Below are positions 54,533 to 63,530 of a stretch of 64,000 bases of DNA, one piece after another. The notes under the pieces were generated by a model that was not told the origin of the DNA, ran no database searches, and worked only from the letters and a program-made list of their open reading frames with translations. Position 1 is the stretch's first letter; each line of letters begins with the position of its first letter. Source of the stretch: Thalassobius sp002708925 (lineage in GTDB: Bacteria; Pseudomonadota; Alphaproteobacteria; Rhodobacterales; Rhodobacteraceae); the NCBI RefSeq assembly GCF_049803795.1, contig NZ_JBNAGJ010000007.1:1-64000 (forward strand), given 5' to 3'. The translations under genes were made by a program, and so were the position numbers.

Positions 54533-54557
54533 CCAAAGGTCACCCAGAATGACCCGG

Positions 54558-54585
54558 AAAAAGGCGCAGTTTTGCGCCTTTTTTT
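54558..54585 (+). terminator. terminator of kbp-like gene
   Basis: An AAAAAGGCGCA/TGCGCCTTTTT stem, loop GTTT, then a run of T. Strong intrinsic terminator 26 nt after the stop. Confidence 0.93.
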
Positions 54586-54707
54586 GTGTTTTGACGTTGC
54601 GCAATTGACCTTGGGGGCGTCTTGTATGAAAGGGGAAACCCTTTCACATTGCGCGCGAGGAACACAGCTGGCCCATGTGAAACGGGCCGCAAAACGGGAG
54701 GATACCG

Positions 54708-56591
54708 ATGGGATTTGCATCCATTCAGGACACGATTGCGATCGAGAGCGAGGCAACCTGGGCCGAGCGCGATGTGCCCAGGACCTTGTATCAGATGCTG
54801 ACGCGCACCAAGGACAAGAACGGTGCGGGCAATGCCGTCAGTTTCCAGCTGCTGTCGGGGCCGACCGATAAGGCCGAGACGCTGACCTGGGCCGAATTGC
54901 ACGCGCGCACCTGTCAGGCGGCCAACATGTTCCGCGATCTGGGGGTGGGCGAGGGCGACGTGGTGGCCTGTGTATTGCCCAACTGCAATGAAACCATCCT
55001 GACCATTCTGGGCGGAGCGATTGCCGGGATCATCAACCCGATCAACCCGCTGCTGGAGCCCGAGCAGATCGGCGCCATCCTGCGTGAGACCAAGGCCAAG
55101 GTCGTGGTCACGCTCAAGGCGTTTCCGAAGACGGATGTTGCCCAGAAAACCGCCGAGGCCGTGCGCCACGCGCCGGGCGTGCACACGGTTCTGGAGGTGG
55201 ATCTGAACCGCTATCTGACTCCGCCCAAAAGCTGGATCGTGCCCCTGGTGCGTCCGAAAAATCCGGGCAATCACCACGCGGATGTGCTGGATTTCAACAA
55301 AACGATGCGCAAATACCCGCGCGCGCTGTCCTTTGCCGATGCCAGCGAGGATCGCGTGGCCGCCTATTTCCACACGGGCGGGACGACGGGGATGCCCAAG
55401 GTGGCGCAGCATCGCTATTCGGGCATTGTCTATAATGGCTGGCTGGGTGGCACGCTGCTGTACACCCCTGAGGACAATATCATCTGCCCGCTGCCCATGT
55501 TCCATGTCTTTGCCTGCCATGTGATCATGATGTCGGCGATTTATGCCGGTTCTCATGTGGTGTTCCCGACGCCTGCGGGGTATCGCGGCGACGGGGTGTT
55601 CGATAATTTCTGGAAACTGGTCGAGCGCTGGAAAATCTCGTTCATCATCACCGTGCCCACGGCGATTTCGGCGCTGATGCAGCGGCCGGTGGATGCGGAT
55701 ATTTCCAGTGTGAAGACCTCGTTTTCGGGCTCGGCCCCGCTGCCGCTGGAACTGTTCAATCGGTTCGAAGCTGCCTCGGACGTGACCATCGTCGAGGGCT
55801 ACGGGCTGACCGAGGCCACCTGTCTGGTGTCGGTGAACCCTGTGGATGGGCAGAAGAAGGTCGGCTCGGTCGGGATCCGGTTCCCTTATTGCGATGTGCG
55901 TATCTTCAAAGAGGTGGACGGTGCGCCGGTGGAATGCGCCCCCGATGAGGTGGGCGAGATCTGCGTCTCGAACCCCGGCGTCAACGCGCCCAACACCTAT
56001 ACCGAGGACGATAAGAACAAAGACCTGTACCATTACGGCAAATACCTGCGGACCGGCGATCTGGGCCGGATCGACGCGGACAGCTATATCTGGATCACCG
56101 GCCGGGCCAAGGATCTGATCATTCGCGGCGGGCATAACATTGACCCGGCTGAAATCGAAGAGGCCCTGCTGGCGCATCATGATGTTGCCTTTGCCGGGGC
56201 GATCGGCCAGCCGGATGTGCACGCGGGCGAAATTCCCTGCGCCTATGTCGAACTGATCGAGGGGGCCTCGGTCAGCGCAGAAGAGCTGATCAAACACGCC
56301 AAGATCCATGTCCACGAACGCGCCGCTCAGCCCAAATTCATCGAGGTGCTGGACGAGCTGCCCAAAACCGCCGTCGGCAAGGTGTTCAAGCCCGATCTGC
56401 GCAAGCGCGCCATCACCCGTGTCTACAATCAGGCGCTGGACGAGGCCAAGCTGAACGCCCAGGTCATCGCGGTGATCGACGATAAGAAACGCGGCCTGGT
56501 GGCGCAGGTCGAACGGACCGGCGTTGTGCATGACGATGAGGTCGGGCACGTGCTGGGCGCGTTCACCCGGCCTTGGGAATGGGCAGAGTGA
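54708..56591 (+). CDS. acyl-CoA synthetase, AMP-forming
   Basis: A 627-aa adenylate-forming ligase. HTGGTTGMPK (near 225-234) is the ATP loop with H-T replacing the usual T-S. YGLTEATC follows near 364, and ITGRAKDLIIRGGHNIDP is the hinge. The lysine of ELPKTAVGKVFK near residue 560 is catalytic. The long form is typical for acyl-CoA synthetases of fatty acids. GGGAGG precedes ATG. It has its own promoter after the upstream terminator. Confidence 0.92.
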   Translation: MGFASIQDTIAIESEATWAERDVPRTLYQMLTRTKDKNGAGNAVSFQLLSGPTDKAETLTWAELHARTCQAANMFRDLGVGEGDVVACVLPNCNETILTILGGAIAGIINPINPLLEPEQIGAILRETKAKVVVTLKAFPKTDVAQKTAEAVRHAPGVHTVLEVDLNRYLTPPKSWIVPLVRPKNPGNHHADVLDFNKTMRKYPRALSFADASEDRVAAYFHTGGTTGMPKVAQHRYSGIVYNGWLGGTLLYTPEDNIICPLPMFHVFACHVIMMSAIYAGSHVVFPTPAGYRGDGVFDNFWKLVERWKISFIITVPTAISALMQRPVDADISSVKTSFSGSAPLPLELFNRFEAASDVTIVEGYGLTEATCLVSVNPVDGQKKVGSVGIRFPYCDVRIFKEVDGAPVECAPDEVGEICVSNPGVNAPNTYTEDDKNKDLYHYGKYLRTGDLGRIDADSYIWITGRAKDLIIRGGHNIDPAEIEEALLAHHDVAFAGAIGQPDVHAGEIPCAYVELIEGASVSAEELIKHAKIHVHERAAQPKFIEVLDELPKTAVGKVFKPDLRKRAITRVYNQALDEAKLNAQVIAVIDDKKRGLVAQVERTGVVHDDEVGHVLGAFTRPWEWAE

Positions 56592-56615
56592 TCCGCCGGA
56601 AATGACAGAAATCAG

Positions 56616-56641
56616 GGCCACCCCCATAGCGGGTGGCCTTT
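56616..56641 (+). terminator. terminator after acyl-CoA synthetase
   Basis: GGCCACCC/GGGTGGCC stem with a 7-nt loop followed by TTTGGGTTTT. It closes the synthetase gene and separates it from the convergent racemase gene. Confidence 0.8.
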
Positions 56642-56646
56642 GGGTT

Positions 56647-57294
56647 TTAACGGGTCAGGACCATGGCCTGCGCCAGTGCCGCCGCCGCGCGCACCCCGTC
56701 GATTACAGGAAGGCCGGCGCGCTCTTGCAAAGGCGGCAGCAGGGCGGTCATCCCCGAACAGCCCAGCACAACCGATTGCGCCCCCTGCGTCTGCGCGGCG
56801 TTAATTTCGTCGCTCAGAACGGATAGGACGTGGGGCCCGCCATCCTCGACCTCTAGCACGGGCAGCCCGCTGGGCCGCACGCCCGCGCAATGATCGGCAA
56901 AGCCGTAGCGGCGAATATTCCCTTCGATCACCGGCACGGAAACGGACAGGGTGGTGACAACGCCAAAGCTCTGGCCGCGCAGCAGCGCCATGTGAAAGGC
57001 CGCCTGGCCAATGCCGATCACTGGACAATGCGCGGCGGCGCGGGCCTGCGCCAGCCCGGTGTCGTCAAAACAGGCGATGACGATCGCATCCACGGCCTCG
57101 TCCCGTGCGCGCGGCAACAAAGACAGCACCCCCGGCAGCGCGTCATCCCCATCCTGCGGCCCCTGAATGGCGGGCGGGCCGTCGCTATTCGTCCAGCCCA
57201 GGATCTGCGCCTGCGGCAGCACCTGCCGGGCCGAGGCCACCGCGCTATCGGTCATATGCGCCGAGGAATTTGGATTCAGAAAAAGCAGTTTCAC
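56647..57294 (-). CDS. Asp/Glu/hydantoin racemase-family protein
   Basis: A 215-aa protein with the N-terminal LLFLNPNSS and two catalytic cysteines, C75 (IACFDD) and C179 (VLGCSGM), spaced as in the cysteine-pair racemases. Likely substrates are amino acids, hydantoins or related acids. GTG 57294 lies five nt after the permease stop, giving the canonical N terminus. It is last in the importer operon, so it probably acts on the imported compound. Confidence 0.87.
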   Translation of the reverse strand: MKLLFLNPNSSAHMTDSAVASARQVLPQAQILGWTNSDGPPAIQGPQDGDDALPGVLSLLPRARDEAVDAIVIACFDDTGLAQARAAAHCPVIGIGQAAFHMALLRGQSFGVVTTLSVSVPVIEGNIRRYGFADHCAGVRPSGLPVLEVEDGGPHVLSVLSDEINAAQTQGAQSVVLGCSGMTALLPPLQERAGLPVIDGVRAAAALAQAMVLTR

Positions 57295-57299
57295 CGGGC

Positions 57300-58136
57300 T
57301 TAGACCCCTTTGCCCGCATCCGAGCCCAGCCGCGCGCGCCGCCGCCCCGTGATCCACAGGCTGAGGATAAACCCGCCGATGATGACAAAGGAAAACAGCG
57401 TGGTCAGCGTCCCCAGCGCATAGATCACCGGGGTGGTGACGTTGGTTGTCATTCCGAAAATTTCAAGCGGCAGGGTGTTATAGCTGCCAGCGGTCAGCAG
57501 GGTGCGGGCGAACTCGTCATAGGACAGGGTAAAGCCGAACAGCGCCACCCCGATCAAAGAAGGCGCGATGATCGGCAGCACCACGAAACGGATCGTCTGC
57601 CAGGCGGTGGCGCCCTGGTCGCGGGCGGCCTCTTCGTAGGATTTGTCGAAACGGTTGAAGACGGCGAACATGATCAGCAGGCCAAAGGGCAGCGTCCAGG
57701 TCAGCTGCGCGCCGAATCCGGAACTGGCCCAATGCACCGGCCAGCCCAGCTGGCTAAAGATCAGCCCCACCCCCAGTGACACCAGGATCGACGGGATCAC
57801 CAATGAGGCGATGATCAGGTAAAACACCACGCCCGACCCCGCAAAGCGTTTGCGAAAGGCCAGCCCGCCCATCACCGACACCACGACCGTGGTCACCATC
57901 ACCATCAGCCCCAGCGCAAAGGATCTGCGGAACGAGCCCCAGATGTCCCCCACGGCCTGTTCCTCGAACAGATCAAAGAACCAGTGCAGCGACACCCCGC
58001 GCATGGGAAAGGTCAGGCCTCCGCCCGGCCCCTGGAAGCTGAGGATGCCGATGGTGATCGTCGGGCCGTACAGAAACAGAATGAACAGCGCGAAAAACGC
58101 GGTCAGCACATAGAAGGAACGAGGACGCTTTTCCAT
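57300..58136 (-). CDS. ABC permease, polyamine-type (PotC-like)
   Basis: A 278-aa permease with six helices and the EAA loop EEAARDQGATAWQTIRFVVLPI (about 168-189) that contacts the ATPase. It resembles the PotC position of spermidine/putrescine and related importers. It begins three nt after the other permease's stop and shares the operon with an ATPase and a binding protein. Confidence 0.92.
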   Translation of the reverse strand: MEKRPRSFYVLTAFFALFILFLYGPTITIGILSFQGPGGGLTFPMRGVSLHWFFDLFEEQAVGDIWGSFRRSFALGLMVMVTTVVVSVMGGLAFRKRFAGSGVVFYLIIASLVIPSILVSLGVGLIFSQLGWPVHWASSGFGAQLTWTLPFGLLIMFAVFNRFDKSYEEAARDQGATAWQTIRFVVLPIIAPSLIGVALFGFTLSYDEFARTLLTAGSYNTLPLEIFGMTTNVTTPVIYALGTLTTLFSFVIIGGFILSLWITGRRRARLGSDAGKGV

Positions 58137-58139
58137 GGA

Positions 58140-58994
58140 TCACAGCTCCTTACGGATGTCGACAAAGCGCAGCAGGATGCCGATCACGATCAGCACGGTC
58201 AGCAGCAGCACAACGGATGTCGCCGCGGCCGAGGGATATTGCAGCAGGGAAATATCGTTGGAAATCAGCCGGCCGACGTTGGCCTTCTGACTGCCGGACA
58301 TGAAACGCACGGTGATGAAATCCCCCATCACCAGCGTCAGCACGAAAATGGTGCCGATCATGATCCCCGGTTTGGTCAGCGGCAGGATCACATGGGTCAG
58401 CGTTTGCCAGCCGCTGGCGCCATTGTCGCGGGCGGCCTCGATCAGGGAATGGTCAATCCGCATCATCGTGTTGAAAATCGGCACCACCATGAACAGCGTG
58501 TACAGGTGGACAAAGGCCAGAATGACTGAAAAATCCGAATAGAGCAGCCACTCGACCGGCTGATCCACCACGCCCCAGGATATCAGCGTCTGGTTGGCAA
58601 TCCCGTTGCGCCCCAGAAACGGAATCCAGGAAATCATCCGAATGATATTCGACGTCCAGAACGGGATCGTGCACAGCAGAAACAGCGCGATCTGCACGCC
58701 CTGGCTGCGGATGTGAAAGGCCAGGTAATAGGCGACGGTAAACCCGATCAGAAAGGTCGCGGCCCAGGTGATCAGCGCGTATTTGAACGTGGCGAAGAAG
58801 ACTTTGTAGGTGACGGGCGAGCCAAAGAGATACTGGTAATTCTCGAATGAGAAATCGGGAATGATGGAAAATTCCGTCGCCCGCCAGAAGCTGACCACGA
58901 CAATCGTCAGGATCGGCAGGATCAAAAACCCCAGCAGGATCAGGCTAAGCGGGGCGGCTTGCAGCCAGCCCGAGAGGTGACGGTTTTTCAGCAT
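58140..58994 (-). CDS. ABC permease, polyamine-type (PotB-like)
   Basis: A 284-aa permease with six helices and the EAA loop IEAARDNGASGWQTLTHVILPL (about 188-209). Its N terminus carries the PotB-like long extracytoplasmic segment around residues 35-60. It probably forms a heterodimer with the following permease. AAAGG lies upstream of ATG. Confidence 0.92.
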   Translation of the reverse strand: MLKNRHLSGWLQAAPLSLILLGFLILPILTIVVVSFWRATEFSIIPDFSFENYQYLFGSPVTYKVFFATFKYALITWAATFLIGFTVAYYLAFHIRSQGVQIALFLLCTIPFWTSNIIRMISWIPFLGRNGIANQTLISWGVVDQPVEWLLYSDFSVILAFVHLYTLFMVVPIFNTMMRIDHSLIEAARDNGASGWQTLTHVILPLTKPGIMIGTIFVLTLVMGDFITVRFMSGSQKANVGRLISNDISLLQYPSAAATSVVLLLTVLIVIGILLRFVDIRKEL

Positions 58995-59070
58995 AGGGGG
59001 CCTTTGCGCGCAGCGTCAGGAAAGGGGAGGATGAGAGGGCCGCGCCCCCTCATCCCAAGGTGTCACCGCA

Positions 59071-60336
59071 TCACGATGCGATGAATTCGTTCCACTTGCG
59101 GACCATGTACTGGTTTTCGTCCATGACGGCGTTCCAGCAGGCCACGGCGCCCATCCGGTCATAGAACGAGCCGCCATCGCGGGTCTCGCCGGATTTGGCC
59201 AGCACGTCCCCGAAGGGGCTGGTGATGTCGCCGGTGGCCTCTTTGCCCTCGAACCAGAAACCCCATTCGTTTTCGGACATGTAGTTCTTCGAGGTCTCGG
59301 GCACGGCCGAGTAATAGCCCTGACGCATCAGGAACCCGCCGACCCAGCCGTCCAGATACCAGTTGATGTATTCATAGGCGGCCTCCAGCTCCAGGCCGGA
59401 CAGGTTGGCCGACAGGCCGATGCCGCCGCCCCAGCTGCGGTAGCCCTCTTTCAGAGGCTGATAGACGCAGGGGATGCCGCGCGATTTGACGGCGGTGATG
59501 GCGGGTGACCACATGGATTGGATCACCACCTCGCCCGAGGCCATCAGGTTCACGCTTTCGTCGAAGGTTTTCCAGAAGGCGCGGAACTGGCCGTTTTTCT
59601 TGGCTTCGGTGAAGATGCCGATGGTCTTGTCGATTTCCTCGCGGGTCATGTTGCCCTTGTCGGCATATTGGATTTCGCCCATTGCCTCGCAGACCATGGC
59701 CATGTCCATGATCCCGATCGAGCTGATGTCCAGAATCGAGGCCTTGCCCTTGAATTCGGGGTTCAGCAGCTCGGCCCAGGTGTCGATCGGGCGGCCGATC
59801 AGATCAGGGCGGATGCCCAGCGTGTCGGCGTTATAGATGGTGGGGATCAGGGTCATCCAGCCGGTTTCCTCGGACGCGAACTTGTTCGAGCCGGGGCCTT
59901 CGACAAAGCCGACGCTATGGGGCGCGGTGCCCTGGGCGATGGTGGATTCGGGGGTCAGCTTGCCCGATTTGAAAATGCCGACGATCTTGTCGTAATTCTT
60001 GATCTTGCTGGTATCCATCGCCTGCAAGTTGCCGGTGGGCCAGACTTTTTTGCAGATCCAGTATTCGATGTCGGCAATGTCAAAGCTGCCAGGCTGGGTG
60101 GCGGCGCGCTGTGTCACGCTGTCCGAATCCAGGGCGGTCATTTCCAGGGTAAAGCCCAGGTCCTCTTTGACCTTCTGAGCGACCTCGTTCAGGTTCGAAA
60201 CCCCGGTGCCGAACTGGCGCAGGGTGACGTCCTTGATGTTTTGCGCCCACAGCATCGGCGCGGGCAGCGCGGTGGCAGCCAGCGCGGCGCCCCCGGATTT
60301 CAGCAGTGAGCGGCGCGTGTATCCTACTTTGGCCAT
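59071..60336 (-). CDS. periplasmic substrate-binding protein (PotD/spermidine-type)
   Basis: A 421-aa solute-binding protein with a twin-arginine signal (TRRSLLKSGG, then a hydrophobic run to about residue 33), so it is exported folded. The mature protein has typical GYRSWGGGIGLSANL and WYLDGWVGGF segments. Ligand unknown; family members bind polyamines, amino acids or similar cations. ATG 60336 is spaced six nt from AGAGG, unlike the ATG two codons earlier. It is 77 nt before permease 1. Confidence 0.92.
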   Translation of the reverse strand: MAKVGYTRRSLLKSGGAALAATALPAPMLWAQNIKDVTLRQFGTGVSNLNEVAQKVKEDLGFTLEMTALDSDSVTQRAATQPGSFDIADIEYWICKKVWPTGNLQAMDTSKIKNYDKIVGIFKSGKLTPESTIAQGTAPHSVGFVEGPGSNKFASEETGWMTLIPTIYNADTLGIRPDLIGRPIDTWAELLNPEFKGKASILDISSIGIMDMAMVCEAMGEIQYADKGNMTREEIDKTIGIFTEAKKNGQFRAFWKTFDESVNLMASGEVVIQSMWSPAITAVKSRGIPCVYQPLKEGYRSWGGGIGLSANLSGLELEAAYEYINWYLDGWVGGFLMRQGYYSAVPETSKNYMSENEWGFWFEGKEATGDITSPFGDVLAKSGETRDGGSFYDRMGAVACWNAVMDENQYMVRKWNEFIAS

Positions 60337-60384
60337 CTTCATCCTCTTTTCATGTTGGTCTGTGTTGGATCGGTGGGGTGGCTC

Positions 60385-61359
60385 TCAGGCCAGGAGGCGG
60401 TGCAGCCGCCCCTCGTCCCAGGTCAGCGCAATCGCGTCGCCCGGATTTTTTGGTGTTGCGAAAAAGGTGGTTTCGGGGACCAGCGCCAGAACCTCTTCGC
60501 CCGATTGGGTGGTTGAGGTCAGGGCCACATGCGCCCCCTGATATTCCACCGCCGTCACGGTGGCGGGCAGGCCGGTCTGGCCCAACCGCACGTCATCGGC
60601 GCGCAGGGCCACCTTTTGCCCATCCAGCGAGATCACGTTATGCCCGCCCATGAAACGCGCCACGAATTCGGTGCGCGGCGCGGTCCAGACATCGCGCGCC
60701 GGCCCGGCCTGTTCGATCACGGCGTTATTCATCACGACGATTTCATCGGCCAGTGCCAGGGCCTCGTCCTGGCCGTGGGTGACGTGAATAAAGGTGATGC
60801 CCAGCTCGCGTTGCAGGCGTTTCAGCTCGGCCCGCATCCGGATGCGCAGGAACGGATCCAGCGCCGAAAGGGGCTCGTCCAGCAGCAGCACCTTGGGTTT
60901 GGTCACCAGCGCGCGGGCCAGCGCCACGCGTTGCTGCTGCCCGCCGGACAGCTGATCGGGCAGGCGATCGGCAAATTGGGTCATGTCCACCAGCGCCAGC
61001 ATCTCATCGGCGGCCTTGTGCCGGGTGGGTTTGTCCACGCCCTTCATGCGCAGGGAAAAGGCCACGTTGTCGCGGACGTTCAGATGCGGGAACAGCGCGT
61101 AATTCTGAAACATCATCGCGGTGCCACGCTGGGCGGGGGGCAGGGCGGAAATATCCTGACCGTCCAGCAGGATCGCCCCGTCCGAGACCGCCTCGTGCCC
61201 GGCAATCATCCGCAGCGTTGTGGATTTTCCGCAGCCCGAGGGGCCCAGCAGGCACACATAGCTGCCCTTGTGAAACACATGGCTGACGTCACGCACGGCC
61301 AGCGTGTCCCCATAGCGTTTCGTCAAATGAACCAGTTCCAGATCCTGTCCCGAGCGCAT
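60385..61359 (-). CDS. ABC ATPase, PotA-like
   Basis: A 324-aa importer ATPase. Walker A GPSGCGKSTT (about 37-46), signature LSGGQQQR (about 141-148), Walker B VLLLDEPLSALD and a C-terminal TOBE-like domain (about 240-324) are present. It powers the two permeases encoded downstream. It is the first gene of the operon and faces gntR, with 250 nt between them. Confidence 0.94.
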   Translation of the reverse strand: MRSGQDLELVHLTKRYGDTLAVRDVSHVFHKGSYVCLLGPSGCGKSTTLRMIAGHEAVSDGAILLDGQDISALPPAQRGTAMMFQNYALFPHLNVRDNVAFSLRMKGVDKPTRHKAADEMLALVDMTQFADRLPDQLSGGQQQRVALARALVTKPKVLLLDEPLSALDPFLRIRMRAELKRLQRELGITFIHVTHGQDEALALADEIVVMNNAVIEQAGPARDVWTAPRTEFVARFMGGHNVISLDGQKVALRADDVRLGQTGLPATVTAVEYQGAHVALTSTTQSGEEVLALVPETTFFATPKNPGDAIALTWDEGRLHRLLA

Positions 61360-61508
61360 CGCTCACCCCTTGTCGGCGTTTCGTTGGGGTCATGCTGCGG
61401 GGGCTGTGGGGGCGGGGCAAAGCTCTGACAGGGGTTTTGCCATGCGCAAACACGCGATGCCCGAGATTTCAGCGCTTGCCGATCAAGTGCGCACAAATAG
61501 TAATCCAA

Positions 61509-61522
61509 TATTGTATACAATA
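61509..61522. promoter_or_regulatory. GntR-type operator palindrome
   Basis: TATTGTATACAATA is a perfect 14-bp palindrome in the 250-nt divergent promoter between the ABC operon and the GntR gene. TTGTATACAA-like centres are typical of FCD-class GntR operators. It lies 150 nt before the potA-like start and 87 nt before the GntR start. Confidence 0.65.
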
Positions 61523-61609
61523 ATGTCGCCGCCGCTGCGAATTGATCCCACACTTGAGAATCACCGCCCAAGACGGGAAACTCGGCGAACGAAAGGGCAC
61601 AGCAACAGA

Positions 61610-62293
61610 ATGCAGCAGGCGCGAAAAAAAGACTCTGGCAGCGGTTTCGTTGCCGAAAATCTGGCGCGGGCGATCCATGAACATCGCCTGGCACCAGGGA
61701 TGAAGCTGAACGAGGATGAAGTCGGCGAGATTTACGGCGTCAGCCGGACGGTTGTCCGCGCGGCGTTGCAGCAATTGTCCCATGAACGGCTGATTGATCT
61801 GCGGCGCAACCGCGGGGCCTTTGTGGCGCAGCCCACCGTCAAGGAAGCGCGCGAAGTCTTCGAGGCGCGCTCTTTGCTTGAGCCGCGCACCGCCCATTCC
61901 GCGGCCGAGCGGATCACCGAAACCGATCTGGCCAATCTGCAACGCCACATAGATGACGAACACGCCGCCTTGCAGCAGGGCGATACCGGGCGCGCGCTGC
62001 ATCTGTCGGGACTGTTTCATATCGAGATCGCCCGCATTGCCGATCAGGACACGATTGCCGATTTCGTGGCGCAGCTGGTGTCGCGGTCCTCGTTGATTAT
62101 TGCGCTGTATTGGCAGCGCCGCGCTGCGCTGTGCGAAAGCCACGCGCATGATGCGCTGTTGCGCGCTCTGGCCGATCATGACGGTCCGCTGGCCGAAGAG
62201 CTGATGAAAAACCACCTGCTGGACTTGTTGACATCGCTGGACCTGCGGGCGATCAGCTCGGCGCCGCAATCGCTGAGGGACGCGCTGCAATGA
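61610..62293 (+). CDS. GntR-family (FCD) transcriptional regulator
   Basis: A 227-aa regulator. The winged helix-turn-helix (about 15-75) contains VSRTVVRAALQQLSHERLI. The helical FCD ligand domain follows (about 85-220, with DLANLQRHIDDEH). It probably senses a carboxylate or amino acid. ATG 61610 is my choice; ATG 61523 is possible but lacks a ribosome site and abuts the operator palindrome. It overlaps the GNAT gene by four nt. Confidence 0.9.
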   Translation: MQQARKKDSGSGFVAENLARAIHEHRLAPGMKLNEDEVGEIYGVSRTVVRAALQQLSHERLIDLRRNRGAFVAQPTVKEAREVFEARSLLEPRTAHSAAERITETDLANLQRHIDDEHAALQQGDTGRALHLSGLFHIEIARIADQDTIADFVAQLVSRSSLIIALYWQRRAALCESHAHDALLRALADHDGPLAEELMKNHLLDLLTSLDLRAISSAPQSLRDALQ

Positions 62294-63114
62294 TCCTGAA
62301 AACGGCCTCGGCGGGGGATGTGGCCCGGATGCTGGACTGGGCATCCAAAGAGGGTTGGAATCCGGGCCATGAGGATGCAGAGGCCTTTTATGCCTCTGAC
62401 CCCGAAGGGTTTTTCCTGGCCGAGGTCGATGGGCGCATGGTGGCCGCGATTTCGGTTGTGATCCATTCGGACAGCTTTGCCTTTCTGGGGCTGTATATCT
62501 GTCACCCACAGTTTCGCGGGCAGGGGATCGGGCTGGCATTGTGGCGGCACGCGCTGGCCCATGCGGGGGATCGGACCGTGGGGCTGGATGGCGTGGCCGA
62601 GCAGCAGGCGAATTATGCCCGTTCAGGGTTTCGGCACGCTGGCGCGACGATGCGCTATCGGGGACGTCTGAAGCCGCTGGCGCATCCGGACATCCGCGCA
62701 CTGGATGCGCGGGACGATCTGTCTGAGCTGGATCTGGCAGCGAACGGGTTTGCGCGCCCAAGGTTCCTAAGGCCCTGGCTGACGCAGGCCGAGACGCGCA
62801 AAACCGTGGTGTTGCAGCGCGGCAAGGTTGCAGGGTTCGCCACCGCGCGTTTGTGCCGCGATGGGGGGAAACTGGGCCCGGTTGTGGCCGAAACCGCAGC
62901 AGATGCCTGGGCCCTGATGCAAGCGGCGGCGCTGTCGGTCGGAGTGGCGGATGTAACGATCGACGTGCCGGGCGCGCAGGCCGGGTTTCAGGCCAGGCTT
63001 GAAGCCGCCGGGTTCCGTTCGGGCTTTGCCACGGCCAGAATGTATCGCGGCCCGGCCCCCGCGGCTGCGGCGCCGCAGACGCTGTTCGGGGTGGCCACGC
63101 TGGAGCTGGGATAG
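62290..63114 (+). CDS. GNAT acetyltransferase with C-terminal YitH/HolE-type domain
   Basis: A 274-aa protein. The N-terminal GNAT domain (about 1-125) has the acetyl-CoA loop HPQFRGQGIGLALW. The second half (about 140-274) is a GNAT-like C-terminal domain with VVLQRGKVAGFATARLC, as in two-domain YitH/HolE-type proteins. Substrate unknown. Its coupling to the GntR gene places it in the importer's regulon, where it may acetylate or sense the same compound. Confidence 0.85.
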   Translation: MILKTASAGDVARMLDWASKEGWNPGHEDAEAFYASDPEGFFLAEVDGRMVAAISVVIHSDSFAFLGLYICHPQFRGQGIGLALWRHALAHAGDRTVGLDGVAEQQANYARSGFRHAGATMRYRGRLKPLAHPDIRALDARDDLSELDLAANGFARPRFLRPWLTQAETRKTVVLQRGKVAGFATARLCRDGGKLGPVVAETAADAWALMQAAALSVGVADVTIDVPGAQAGFQARLEAAGFRSGFATARMYRGPAPAAAAPQTLFGVATLELG

Positions 63115-63135
63115 CCCGGCGCAGGCTGCCGGGCT
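63113..63135 (+). terminator. hairpin after GNAT gene
   Basis: AGCCCGGC/GCCGGGCT stem with a 7-nt loop, overlapping the stop codon. There is no T tract, so it is a weak terminator or a 3' stabiliser. Confidence 0.4.
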
Positions 63136-63204
63136 CTGCGCTGCGGCAAACTTATCATTTACAAAGAAATCGGGAACGATTATCCGACCTCTGCTTCGGT
63201 CCGA

Positions 63205-63382
63205 CTGGTACGCCAGCGGATAATAGGGAATGCGGTGAGCGGGCAAGAGCAGCCCGCAACTCCGCAACTGCCCCCGCAACTGTGAGCGGCGAGCGAAGCC
63301 GGAACATGCCACTGACGCGCAGAAAATGCGCGCTGGGAAGGCCCGGCCAAGCTGAGACCCGCAAGTCAGGAGACCTGCCGAG
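63205..63382 (+). promoter_or_regulatory. cobalamin riboswitch
   Basis: Contains the conserved pieces in order: AGGGAA and GGTG (about 63224-63236), GCCCCCGCAACTGT (63270-63283), GCCACTG (63308-63314), GGGAAGG (63334-63340) and the B12 box AGTCAGGAGACCTGCC (63364-63379). It sits upstream of a btuB-like gene, the classical target. Cobalamin binding would lower receptor synthesis. The CCGCAACT unit occurs three times in the core. Confidence 0.93.
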
Positions 63383-63494
63383 GCGATCACCCGGTCCAAG
63401 CGCGGGGCGCGTTTCGGACAACGGACCTTCCGTTTGTGGTGACGACACTCACCGTCTGCGGAGGGAGCATCCCTTCAGGACATTCATAGCATAT

Positions 63495-63512
63495 GCGGGC
63501 CCGACTGCCCGC
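63495..63512 (+). other. hairpin before the btuB ribosome site
   Basis: GCGGGC-CCGACT-GCCCGC just upstream of the AAAGGGGAT ribosome site. It may be part of the riboswitch expression platform, together with an earlier stem ACAACGGA/TCCGTTTGT at 63418-63437. Confidence 0.5.
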
Positions 63513-63530
63513 GCCAAAGGGGATGATGGG

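Noticed and set aside
54540..56627. 695-aa minus-strand frame over the acyl-CoA synthetase
   Set aside because: Shadow of a clear AMP-forming ligase and crosses its terminators.
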